Positions 20,597 to 29,212 of a stretch of DNA of 64,000 nucleotides are shown piece after piece. Numbering within the stretch: position 1 is the first letter of the stretch; every line of letters starts with the position of its first letter. This DNA is from Dama dama. Taxonomy: Eukaryota > Chordata > Mammalia > Artiodactyla > Cervidae. The notes beneath the pieces were generated by a model. The model was not told the DNA's origin. It saw only the letters and a list, made by a program, of their open reading frames with translations, and searched no databases. The DNA lies in contig NC_083703.1 of the NCBI RefSeq assembly GCF_033118175.1, positions 82,551,001 to 82,615,000 on the forward strand, given 5' to 3'. A program made the translations under genes and the position numbers.

Positions 20597-23544
20597 AAGC
20601 AGTGCTAAGGGGAAGGTTCATAGCATTACAGGCTTACATCAAGAAACAGGAAAAAAACCAATTAAATAACCTAACTCTACACCTAAAGCAATTAGAGAAG
20701 GAAGAAATGAAGAACCCCAGAGTTAGCAGAAGGAAAGAAATCTTAAAAATCAGGGCAGAAATAAATGCAAAAGAAACTAAAGAGACCATAGCAAAAATCA
20801 ACAAAGCTAAAAGCTGGTTTTTTGAAAAAATAAACAAAATTGACAAACCATTAGCAAGACTCATTAAGAAACAAAGAGAGAAAAACCAAATTAACAAAAT
20901 TAGAAATGAAAATGGAGAGATCACAACAGACAACACTGAAATACAAAGGATCATAAGAGACTACTACCAGCAGCTCTATGCCAATAAAATGGACAACTTG
21001 GATGAAATGGACAAATTCTTAGAAAAGTATAACTTTCCAAAACTGAACCAGGAAGAAATAGAAGATCTTAACAGACCCATCACAAGCAAGGAAATCGAAA
21101 CTGTCATCAAAAATCTTCCAGCAAACAAAAGCCCAGGACCAGATGGCTTCACAGCTGAATTCTACCAAAAATTTAGAGAAGAGCTAACACCTATCTTACT
21201 CAAACTCTTCCAGAAAATTGCAGAAGAAGGTAAGCTTCCAAACTCATTCTACGAGGCCACCATCACCCTAATTCCAAAACCAGACAAAGATGCCACAAAA
21301 AAAGAAAACTACAGGCCAATATCACTGATGAACATAGATGCAAAAATCCTTAACAAAATTCTAGCAAACAGAATCCAACAACATATTAAAAAAATCATAC
21401 ACCATGACCAAGTGGGCTTTATCCCAGGAATGCAAGGATTCTTTAATATCCGCAAATCAATCAATGTAATACACCACATTAACAAATTGAAAGATAAAAA
21501 CCATATGATTATCTCAATAGATGCAGAGAAAGCCTTTGACAAAATTCAACACTCATTTATGATTAAAACTCTCCAAAAAGCAGGAATAGAAGGAACATAC
21601 CTCAACATAATAAAAGCTATATATGACAAACCCACAGCAAGCATCACCCTCAATGGTGAAAAATTGAAGGCATTTCCCCTGAAATCAGGAACAAGACAAG
21701 GGTGCCCACTCTCACCACTACTATTCAACATAGTGTTGGAAGTGCTGGCCACAGCAATCAGAGCAGAAAAAGAAGTAAAAGGAATCCAGATAGGAAAAGA
21801 AGAAGTAAAACTCTCACTGTTTGCAGATGACATGATCCTCTACATAGAAAACCCTAAAGATTCTACCAGAAAATTACTAGAGCTAATCAATGAATATAGT
21901 AAAGTTGCAGGATATAAAATTAACACACAGAAATCCCTTGCATTCCTATATACTAACAATGAAAAAACAGACAGAGAAATTAAGGAAACAATACCATTCA
22001 CCATTGCAACAAAAAGAATAAAATACTTAGGAGTATATCTACCCAAAGAAACAAAGGACCTATACATAGAAAACTATAAAACACTGATGAAAGAAATCAA
22101 AGAGGACACAAACAGATGGAGAAACATACCGTGTTCATGGATTGGAAGAATTAATATTGTCAAAATGGCTATTCTACCCAAAGCAGTCTATAGATTCAAT
22201 GCAATCCCTATCAAGCTACCAACGGTATTTTTCACAGAACTAGACCAAAGAATTTCACAATTTGTATGGAAATACAAAAAACCTCGAATAGCCAAAGTAA
22301 TCTTGAGAAAGAAGAATGGAACTGGAGGAATCAACCTGCCTGACTTCAGACTCTACTACAAAGCCACAGTCATCAAGACAGTATGGTACTGGCACAAAGA
22401 CAGAAATACAGATCAATGGAACAGAATAGAAAGCCCAGAGATAAATCCACGAACCTATGGACACCTTATCTTTGACAAAGGAGGCAAGGATATACAATGG
22501 AAAAAAGACAACCTCTTTAACAAGTGGTGCTGGGAAAACTGGTCAACCACTTGTAAAAGAATGAAACTAGAACACTTTCTAACACCATACACAAAAATAA
22601 ACTCAAAATGGATTAAAGATCTAAATGTAAGACCAGAAACTATAAAACTCCTAGAGGAGAACATAGGCAAAACACTCTCCGACATAAATCAAAGCAAGAT
22701 CCTCTATGACCCACCTCCCAGAATATTGGAAATAAAAGCAAAACTAAACAAATGGGACCTAATGAAACTTAAAAGCTTTTGCACTACAAAGGAAACTATA
22801 AGTAAGGTGAAAAGACAGCCCTCAGATTGGGAGAAAATAATAGCAAATGAAGAAACAGACAAAGGATTAATCTCAAAAATATACAAGCAACTCCTGAAGC
22901 TCAATTCCAGAAAAATAAATGACCCAATCAAAAAATGGGCCAAAGAACTAAACAGACATTTCTCCAAAGAAGACATACAGATGGCTAATAAACACATGAA
23001 AAGATGCTCAACATCACTCATTATTAGAGAAATGCAAATCAAAACCACAATGAGGTACCATTACACGCCAGTCAGGATGGCTGCTATCCAAAAGTCTACA
23101 AGCAATAAATGCTGGAGAGGGTGTGGAGAAAAGGGAACCCTCTTACACTGTTGGTGGGAATGCAAACTAGTACAGCCGCTATGGAAAACAGTGTGGAGAT
23201 TTCTTAAAAAACTGGACATAGAACTGCCATATGACCCAGCAATCCCACTTCTGGGCATACACACTGAGGAAACCAGATCTGAAAGAGACACGTGCACCCC
23301 AATGTTCATCGCAGCACTGTTTATAATAGCCAGGACATGGAAGCAACCTAGATGCCCATCAGCAGATGAATGGATAAGGAAGCTGTGGTACATATACACC
23401 ATGGAATATTACTCAGCCATTAAAAAGAATTCATTTGAACCAGTCCTAATGAGATGGATGAAGCTGGAGCCCCTTATACAGAGTGAAGTAAGCCAGAAAG
23501 ATAAAGAACATTACAGCATACTGACACATGTATATGGAATTTAG
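20584..23544 (+). CDS. L1 ORF2, part 2: reverse transcriptase and C-terminal Cys domain
   Basis: 986 residues open from a fortuitous ATG; the true L1 frame is entered a few codons later. It supplies the Z region and the RT. RT landmarks are GPDGFTAEFYQKF (about 184-197), motif A D313 (ISIDAEKAFD), TRQGCPLSP, and the catalytic FADD at 413-416. The C-terminal Cys motif is C843-x3-C847-x7-H855-x4-C860. Together with part 1 the length is about 1,273 codons, against 1,275 in human ORF2p. One 1-base loss (or 2-base gain) near 20592 is the only break I see. Without that junction the RT cannot be made as one protein with the endonuclease. Confidence 0.95.
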   Translation: MGHLKAVLRGRFIALQAYIKKQEKNQLNNLTLHLKQLEKEEMKNPRVSRRKEILKIRAEINAKETKETIAKINKAKSWFFEKINKIDKPLARLIKKQREKNQINKIRNENGEITTDNTEIQRIIRDYYQQLYANKMDNLDEMDKFLEKYNFPKLNQEEIEDLNRPITSKEIETVIKNLPANKSPGPDGFTAEFYQKFREELTPILLKLFQKIAEEGKLPNSFYEATITLIPKPDKDATKKENYRPISLMNIDAKILNKILANRIQQHIKKIIHHDQVGFIPGMQGFFNIRKSINVIHHINKLKDKNHMIISIDAEKAFDKIQHSFMIKTLQKAGIEGTYLNIIKAIYDKPTASITLNGEKLKAFPLKSGTRQGCPLSPLLFNIVLEVLATAIRAEKEVKGIQIGKEEVKLSLFADDMILYIENPKDSTRKLLELINEYSKVAGYKINTQKSLAFLYTNNEKTDREIKETIPFTIATKRIKYLGVYLPKETKDLYIENYKTLMKEIKEDTNRWRNIPCSWIGRINIVKMAILPKAVYRFNAIPIKLPTVFFTELDQRISQFVWKYKKPRIAKVILRKKNGTGGINLPDFRLYYKATVIKTVWYWHKDRNTDQWNRIESPEINPRTYGHLIFDKGGKDIQWKKDNLFNKWCWENWSTTCKRMKLEHFLTPYTKINSKWIKDLNVRPETIKLLEENIGKTLSDINQSKILYDPPPRILEIKAKLNKWDLMKLKSFCTTKETISKVKRQPSDWEKIIANEETDKGLISKIYKQLLKLNSRKINDPIKKWAKELNRHFSKEDIQMANKHMKRCSTSLIIREMQIKTTMRYHYTPVRMAAIQKSTSNKCWRGCGEKGTLLHCWWECKLVQPLWKTVWRFLKKLDIELPYDPAIPLLGIHTEETRSERDTCTPMFIAALFIIARTWKQPRCPSADEWIRKLWYIYTMEYYSAIKKNSFEPVLMRWMKLEPLIQSEVSQKDKEHYSILTHVYGI

Positions 23545-23843
23545 AAAGGTGATAACGATAACCCTATATGCAGAACAGAAAAAGAGACACAGAAATACAG
23601 AACAGACTTTTGAACTTTGTGGGAGAATGTGAGGGTGGGATATTTCAAAAGAACAGCATGTATACTATCTATGGTGAAACAGATCACCAGCCCAGGTGGG
23701 ATGCACGAGACAAGTGCTCCGGCCTGGTGCACTGGGAAGACCCAGAGGAATCGGGTGGAGAGGGAGGTGGGAGGGGGGATCGGGATTGGGAATACATGTA
23801 AATCCATGGCTGATTCATATCAATGTATGACAAAACCCACTGG
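23545..23843 (+). other. L1 3' UTR, short form without AATAAA
   Basis: 300 bases with the G-rich polypurine stretch at 23755-23790. There is no AATAAA or ATTAAA. It stops at 'caaaacccactgg' before the poly(A), whereas the minus-strand copy at 5640-5810 continues about 45 bases further past the matching point. Confidence 0.8.
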
Positions 23844-23862
23844 AAAAAAAAAAAAAAAAAAA
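23844..23862 (+). repeat. L1 poly(A) tail, 19 A
   Basis: Uninterrupted A-run at the L1 3' end. Its last four A also count as the start of the right-hand target-site duplication. Confidence 0.97.
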
Positions 23863-23873
23863 GTAATGGTTTC
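23859..23873. repeat. L1 target-site duplication, right copy
   Basis: aaaagtaatggtttc, identical to 18066-18080. Confidence 0.97.
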
Positions 23874-24044
23874 AAGTTGAAGCTTTTCCAGTCACAAAGT
23901 AAATATTAAGCAATCTGCTAACTCTCATAGATGTATGCATTTGGGGAAAAGAAAATTCAGACAAAGTAAAGCACCGTATCAGTAATTCACAGCGAGTTGA
24001 GGCAGAGATAAAACTGGGTGTAAAACTCGCTCTCTTGCTAAATG

Positions 24045-24574
24045 GTATCCAGCTCTGCAACCCCGCGAATCCACAGCCCACGGAATTCCTCTGCCCACGG
24101 GACTCCCAGGCACGAATACTGGAGCAGGTTGCTGCGGGGAGAGAGTGATTTAGCCAAGGTGGTGTGTTCAAGCTCCCTCACCCCACGTTCTGTAAATAAG
24201 GACTATGCAACAGCTGAGATCACTTACAGCAGTGAGCATGTGCTCCCGAGGTCCCTGCTGGGCCAGGGGCTCCTTTGTGCGGTAGCCCTCCACGAGCTCC
24301 ACCTGACGGGCGGTGGCCTTCCCGCTGCGCCCCGCGGGGTCCTGGGGTCCGCTCTAGGCGCGGCTGCCGCCCAGGCCTGGAGGGGAGACAGCGCGCGGCT
24401 CCGGGGGCCCCTCCAGCCCCGAGCGCTGTGCCTGCCCCGGGTTCAGGGACAGCGCGGTCAGTGAGGACAGTGAGGCGGCCGCCGTTCCCTCCTCCGGAGG
24501 GTCCTCCCAGTCCAGGGCTCAGAACCGTGTCTGTCTCCTGTGGCTGTTACACTGGTGTGCCACTTGGGAAGCCC
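24045..24574 (-). mobile_element. Bov-tA SINE split by a CpG-rich segment
   Basis: The left part (24045-24132) is a Bov-A body ('gaattcctctgcccacggga', 'cacgaatactggagcaggtt'). The right part (24481-24574) resumes where the body stopped ('ccgttccctcctccggaggg') and runs to the tRNA head ('gtgccacttgggaagccc'). The two halves join into one normal-length SINE when the middle 350 bases are set aside. Confidence 0.7.
24133..24480. other. CpG-rich insert inside the SINE
   Basis: About 350 bases. Its right two thirds are very G+C rich, and I count roughly 25 CpG between 24275 and 24500, a CpG-island-like density in a CpG-poor window. It matches no repeat that I know. Forward open frames of 140 and 133 codons cross it, but both run on into SINE sequence, so I do not call them genes. 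Confidence 0.65.
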
Positions 24575-25937
24575 ATCCTTGCTTATATATTATCATCTCT
24601 TTATCTTTTATATAGATCTTTCAAATCAAGTGATATTCTATCACCTAGTCTGTCCTCCTGTGGACTTTGTCTCTGAAAAAGTTCAATCCCTTGGCCTAGT
24701 ATCTCCACACCTAAGAATATATCCCAGGTAATTTTAGTGATAATAGTGATATTCACAAACATTTAAGTATAAGAACACTCCTTTCAGGATTGCTTAAAAT
24801 CCCTTTAAAAAATAATGCCTAGCAATAGGGACTTTTTTTTTAAACTTATGGCTAATTCTATGTAATGGACAGTCATGCAGCCATGAGAAATCATATTTAT
24901 AGAAAAGTTATAATGACTTGAGGTGGAGTGATAGCTCCACATAGTCTGCTTGATGTCTGTATATTTAACCACCCAAAGTCACATCGAAGGAAGGACAGAC
25001 AAATAATCCAAAAGGCTAATACGGAGATAAAGATATGACTCTGTGCTTGGAGAGACTGTTTTTATTTTCTCAGAGGCCAGAGGATGGAAAGATGTTAGAT
25101 GGATAGGAGACACAAGTTCTGTAGAAGCTGGATTCCTGGGCAGATTGTGTGTCCTAGAAATGGGAGGGAGAAGGCAAGAATATTCCATTGCAGGAAGCAG
25201 GGAGAGGAGTTACGACTGCTTTACTACCGTTAGTCATCAGTTGAAGAGCCGCCATCCAGCAGCCTCATGGGCTCTTAAACTTCCCAGGAGAGAGGACCAG
25301 GGGGATGGACTGATCGGCAGGGATGAGAAGGGGTCCTTGCTATCTTGGACAAGGCAGAACTTGGTAGAACTAGCAGGAAATATCCACAATTATGACGGCA
25401 GTGGATGAATCACATAGTAAAACCTTTTTAAAAAATACAATATGTGGCCATTCTGAGATGTATTCTTTCCCTCAAGGACTATTTCACAAGCATCTGTTAT
25501 CTGCCAGGTACCCTGCTAGGGACTGGCTGTGCACCATGGAACATGATAGGTTTCTGCCCTCAGGAGGCTGTGCGTGTTCATGAAGGAACTCTCAGGTCAG
25601 CGCTAACAGGACACGACAGAGAGCATGATGGTGTTACACTGGGCTCATGCTTCTCTGGATAGAAATACAATACCATTAACATGAATGGTTTCATGAAGAA
25701 TTTTGAGTTTTACTGGTCTAGCACATAAGTTAGTCTTCAAGAAATGCCTGGAGGGGCGGTGATAGATGGCTTCTGATTTGATTTCTTTCAAAAATTTATG
25801 TTGAAACTTGGGGAAAGAACTCTCTCATCAAGTGTCTCAGTGTGCAGTTCTCAGTGGTATGTACTGATATCCGGCATGTTGGAGTCAGTTTTGAAATGTA
25901 TCACCAATAATTAGTGACTGGTATACAGCGCCAACAG
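24575..25937. other. No gene seen
   Basis: 1.36 kb. About 25475-25580 looks like an old dispersed repeat ('aagcatctgttatctgccag', 'taccctgctagggactgg', 'ctgccctcaggaggctgtg'), related to the relics near 120-345 and 41900-41990. The open frame 25043-25408 (121 codons) shows no domain. Confidence 0.45.
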
Positions 25938-26146
25938 GCCCCCCTGGTGGCTCTGATGGTAAATCTGTTTGCAATGCAGGAGACAAGGGTTCAGTCACTG
26001 AGTTGGGAAGATGCCCTGGAGAAGGGAATGGCTACTCAATCCAGTATTCTTGCCTGGAAAATTCCAGGGACAGAGGAGCCTGGCAAGCTACAGTCCATGG
26101 GGTTGCAAAGAGTTGGATATGAATGAGTGACTAACACTTTCATTTC
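25938..26146 (+). mobile_element. Bov-tA SINE
   Basis: Head 'ggcccccctggtggctctga', body 'tattcttgcctggaaaattc', end 'gttgcaaagagttggatatg', 'aatgagtgactaacactttc'. Confidence 0.9.
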
Positions 26147-26652
26147 TCACATAGAGTACCAAAGGTTTTAAAAATCATTTTTAAAATATAGTAAGTCATA
26201 TTCAAGTAACATAATGGCTTGCATCATGATACCTAGGAGAGGAAAGATTGGACTTAAAACCAGAGAGATGGAAATTGTCATGAAACTTATAGACTGGTCT
26301 GTACATACTGAGAATATTTCTTATGTAATTTTTATTAACTTAGAGTGAGGGACAGAACTCAGCCCTTGGAAAATGTGATGGGTCAAACCGCAATGGCCTG
26401 ACGTGCAGGTGTCTGGGAACGTGTAATTGACACTTAAGTTCTAACCTCTGCATCTTCCTTTTTCTTCCATTAAGTAAGGGTCTCATTCCAGAGAGGAAGA
26501 GTAGAGCTGAGTAACTTCTGATAACACAGATTTTTGCTTTTTTAAAGATTAAAGTCAAGTTGACTTACAATATTATGTTAGTTTTAGGTGGAGAGCACAG
26601 TTTTAACAAGGCAGGAACCCAACCTCGCAGGCATTATAGTTTCTGTATTTGG
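26147..26652. other. No gene; short L1 3' UTR relic at 26545-26610
   Basis: Mostly unassigned. 'cttacaatattatgttagtt' and 'ttaggtggagagcacag' on the plus strand are an inverted L1 3' UTR remnant that hosts the next SINE. The direct repeat tctgtatttgg (26642-26652) is the SINE's left duplication. Confidence 0.5.
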
Positions 26653-26829
26653 GTACGGTGCATGCTCAGTCACGTCCAACTCTTGGCAAACCCCATGGAC
26701 TGTAGCTGCCAGGCTCCTCTGTCCATGGGATTTCCCTGGCAAGAATGCTTGAGTGGCGATGGAACCTACACCTCTGGCATCTCCTGCATTGGCAGGCCGA
26801 TTCTTTACCACTTGCACCACCTGGGAAGC
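26653..26829 (-). mobile_element. Bov-tA SINE with 11-bp target-site duplication
   Basis: Minus strand: 'catgctcagtcacgtccaac', 'gtccatgggatttccctggc', 'cctgcattggcaggccgatt'. Direct repeats tctgtatttgg at 26642-26652 and 26830-26840. A short internal deletion removes the 'ctccaggggatcttcc' segment. Confidence 0.92.
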
Positions 26830-26840
26830 TCTGTATTTGG

Positions 26841-27224
26841 AGAAGACACAAAAGTTGGAGCTGTTTTCTTTCCTGCCAGTTTCATTCCAAAAGCAAGCAG
26901 GGAGAATGCCTTTTCTTCCCAATGGGCAAAGGGGAAGCTTACAGAAACACTAAGGAGGACTCCATGTGCCCATGTGGGCCTTAGGGAGTTACATAACTTT
27001 ATCACTTTTTTTACATTAGAAGAACCCAGTGAAGCCTTCCATTACCTCCTACACATGGACGCCTACTGCAACCCCTGAGATGTCCCCAGTGACAGAGGGG
27101 CTGGTGTTAATATGTCTAGGTTTACGACTTAGAAAATGAGAGCAATTTTACTTGACGGCTCCCTTAGGGTTTCCAAAAATACTATTTTCTTTATATGCAT
27201 ACTTGAAATCACAGTCCATTGTTC
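26841..27224. other. No gene seen
   Basis: Unique-looking DNA. Overlapping open frames on both strands below 120 codons arise partly from the SINE before it. Confidence 0.45.
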
Positions 27225-27380
27225 TCAAGAACATCCCTGTCTAGGATCACAAAAAAATTTGTGGGGCCCGGTACCAATGAAAACATGGGGTCCATTGTGC
27301 AAAAGTTATTAAGAATTTCACAACAGAGACAGTACAGTAAAGCATCAAGCCTGGGGCTCTTCTTTGTGTGACCAGTGAAA
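27225..27380 (+). repeat. Unnamed ancient dispersed repeat, copy 1
   Basis: Contains 'atgaaaacatggggtccatt', 'gttattaagaatttcacaac', 'agagacagtacagtaaagca'. It aligns with 48285-48385 in this window (shared 'aaaacatgggg.cc', 'aagaa', 'ag..g.cag.ag.gca'). I recall the same GGGGCCC-containing sequence in other mammals but cannot name it. Confidence 0.45.
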
Positions 27381-27456
27381 CCTTCCATATCACAAAGACA
27401 AAGCATGCTACCATCTTCATGGCAAAGCCTCCCAGAAAGAACAGCTCTTTGCAAGA

Positions 27457-27527
27457 AAGAATGAGATATGAGTATTGCTACTACAGCTTGCTTTTGATTT
27501 TCATTTGTATGCAATATCTTTTTCCAG
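27457..27527 (-). mobile_element. Inverted 5' part of an L1 insertion (endonuclease codons)
   Basis: The minus strand encodes GWKKILHTNENQKQAVVAILIS, which aligns with GWKKIFHANGDQKKAGVAILIS of the full-length L1 endonuclease (19898-19963). It sits head to head with the plus-strand L1 3' end that starts at 27528, the classic product of twin priming. Confidence 0.8.
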
Positions 27528-28395
27528 CCCCAAAGTGAAGTCAGAAAGAGAAAAACAAATATCATATATTAATACATATATATGGAATCTAGACAAGTGG
27601 TACTGATAACCGATTTGCAGAACAGGGATAGAGAAGATGCAGAGAATGGATTTGTGGACACAAGGGGAAAGGAGGGGATGGGATGAACTGGAGAGCAGCG
27701 TTGACGTGTGTACACGGCCTCCTGTGAACGAGATGGCTCCTGGGAGGCCACCTGCGGCAGAGGGAGCGCAGCCCCTGCTCCGTGAGGACCAGAGGGCGGT
27801 GTGGGGGACCGAGGAGACTCTGTGAGGACGAGCGTTGGAGGCTCTGTGAGACCAGAGGGTTGTGAGGGGGAGCAAGGAGGCTCTGTGAGACCAGAGGGTG
27901 GTGTGGGGGAGCGAGGAGGCTCTGTGAGACCAGAGGGTGGTGTGGGGGAGCGAGGAGGCTCTGTGAGACCAGAGGGCGGTGAGGGGGCCCCAGGAGGCTC
28001 TGTGAGACCAGAGGGCGGTGTGGGGGACCGAGGAGACTCTGTGAGACCAGAGGGCGGTGAGGGGGCCCCAGGAGGCTCTGTGAGACCAGAGGGCGGTGAG
28101 GGGGAGCAAGGAGGCTCTGTGAGACCAGAGGGTTGTGAGGGGGAGCAAGGAGGCTCTGTGAGACCAGAGGGCGGTGTGGGGGACCGAGGAGACTCTGTGA
28201 GGACGAGCGTTGGAGGCTCTGTGAGACCAGAGGGCGGTGAGGGGGCCCCAGGAGGCTCTGTGAGACCAGAGGGTGGTGAGGGGGAGCGAGGAGGCTCAGG
28301 AGGGAGGCGTGTGTGTGAAGCTTCCATTTCTGCAGGTTGTTGTAAAGCAGGAACCAGCACAACATTGTAAAGCAATTACCCTCAATTTACATAAT
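27528..28395 (+). mobile_element. L1 3' end containing a 39-bp minisatellite
   Basis: It begins in the last ORF2 codons ('agtgaagtcagaaagagaaa', 'tatatggaatctagacaagt'), runs through the 3' UTR start ('gataaccgatttgcagaaca', 'ggatttgtggacacaaggg'), is interrupted by the tandem array 27783-28292, and ends 'caacattgtaaagcaattac', 'cctcaatttacataattaat', A-rich. Confidence 0.85.
27783..28292 (+). repeat. 39-bp minisatellite (VNTR), about 11 full units plus short variants
   Basis: The unit reads 'ggctctgtgagaccagaggg' then 'cggtgtgggggagcgagga', 39 bases. Units differ at a few positions (cggtgtg/cggtgag/ttgtgag; gagcgagga/gaccgagga/gccccagga/gagcaagga). A 24-base short unit with 'gtgaggacgagcgttgga' occurs twice (27819-27842 and 28196-28219), a sign of block duplication. 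Because 39 is divisible by 3 and lacks stops, frames of up to 268 codons stay open on both strands; these are repeat translations. Confidence 0.95.
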
Positions 28396-28837
28396 TAATT
28401 GTTTTTTTAGGGAAAAAAAAAAGAATGAGAGTCTAGAGAGGCTAATTTCATTAGGATTGAAGAATATACCAGTGCTAATATTTTGAACCATATAAAATAG
28501 CCAACATTTCCCCTATAAACACTGTGATTTCATATGGTTAAAATCTAATTCATAGTAGCTGTCATAGTAGCACGTTTTCCTTAGGATTAATAATCTTTGG
28601 AGTTGGCAACACTGAAAGGAGAAGAGATGATGCTAACGGTTGCCACACACGGATCCTTGTGTTTCATATTTGCAGTGCGATAGCTAGTATCTCCATGTGT
28701 ACACGTGTTCATAAAAGTAACACCTCTGTGTCGAGGACACCTAGAAAATTTTACAAAATTAATTTAAAAATGAACACGATTATACGCTATCATTGTAAAA
28801 TTCGGGGTTTTCTTTTCTGTTTAAACAACTCACTTGT
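28396..28837. other. No gene seen
   Basis: 440 bases of A/T-rich unassigned DNA. Starts with an A-run at 28410-28422 that may be the tail of the L1. Confidence 0.45.
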
Positions 28838-29150
28838 ATTTATTTGTTATTTATTTATATATTTACTGGCTGCATTGGACCTCCGTTATTATTTATTTAT
28901 ATATTTACTGGCTGCATTGGACCTCCATTATTATTTATTTGTATATTTACAGGCTGTGTTGGATCTCCGTTTTGGCACGTGGCTTCTCTTGTTGCTCTGG
29001 GTCCCAGAGCCTCCAGGCTCTTGAGCTGAGGCTCACAGGCTTAGCTGCCTCTTGCCACGTGGGATCAGATCTCTGCCACCAGGGACTAAACCCCCGTCCC
29101 CTGCATTGGAAGGCGGGTTCTCAATGACCACACCACCTGGGAAGGACCCC
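28838..29150 (-). mobile_element. CHR-1-type SINE with a tandem 42-bp triplication
   Basis: Minus-strand CHR body and head ('cttgttgctctgggtcccag', 'aggctcacaggcttagctgc', 'ctaaacccccgtcccctgca', 'accacaccacctgggaagg'). Near its 3' end a 42-bp block ('atatttactggctgcattgg') occurs three times, at 28868, 28910 and 28952. Confidence 0.85.
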
Positions 29151-29212
29151 AAAATTCTGGTTTTCATTCCAGTTTTCTGTTACGTATATGGATGGATTAA
29201 TGGATAGATCAG

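Larger units (their letters stand above)
18081..23862 (+). mobile_element. Full-length, nearly intact L1 retrotransposon
   Basis: A complete 5.78-kb L1: 5' UTR (18081-18748), ORF1 (18749-19675), 51-base spacer, ORF2 (19727-23544, one frame break near 20592), 3' UTR (23545-23843) and a 19-base poly(A). It is bounded by perfect 15-bp duplications and carries no nested SINE, so the insertion is young by local standards. L1 copies itself by target-primed reverse transcription: ORF1p coats the RNA, and ORF2p nicks DNA and reverse transcribes. Both ORFs are essentially full length. The single visible defect is the ORF2 frame break, so this copy should not be autonomous as sequenced. It lies in the same orientation as the window. 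Confidence 0.98.

Noticed and set aside
24042..24676. Proline/arginine-rich open frames of 133 and 140 codons over the CpG-rich insert
   Set aside because: GC-rich DNA has few stops. Both frames run into SINE sequence and have no recognisable homology.
27783..28292. CRISPR array
   Set aside because: The repeats are contiguous with no unique spacers, and the genome is a mammal's.
27569..28375. Open frames of 189-268 codons in several frames with Ser/Pro/Gly repeats
   Set aside because: They come from the 39-bp minisatellite, whose unit length is a multiple of three. There is no signal peptide, unique domain or conserved start.
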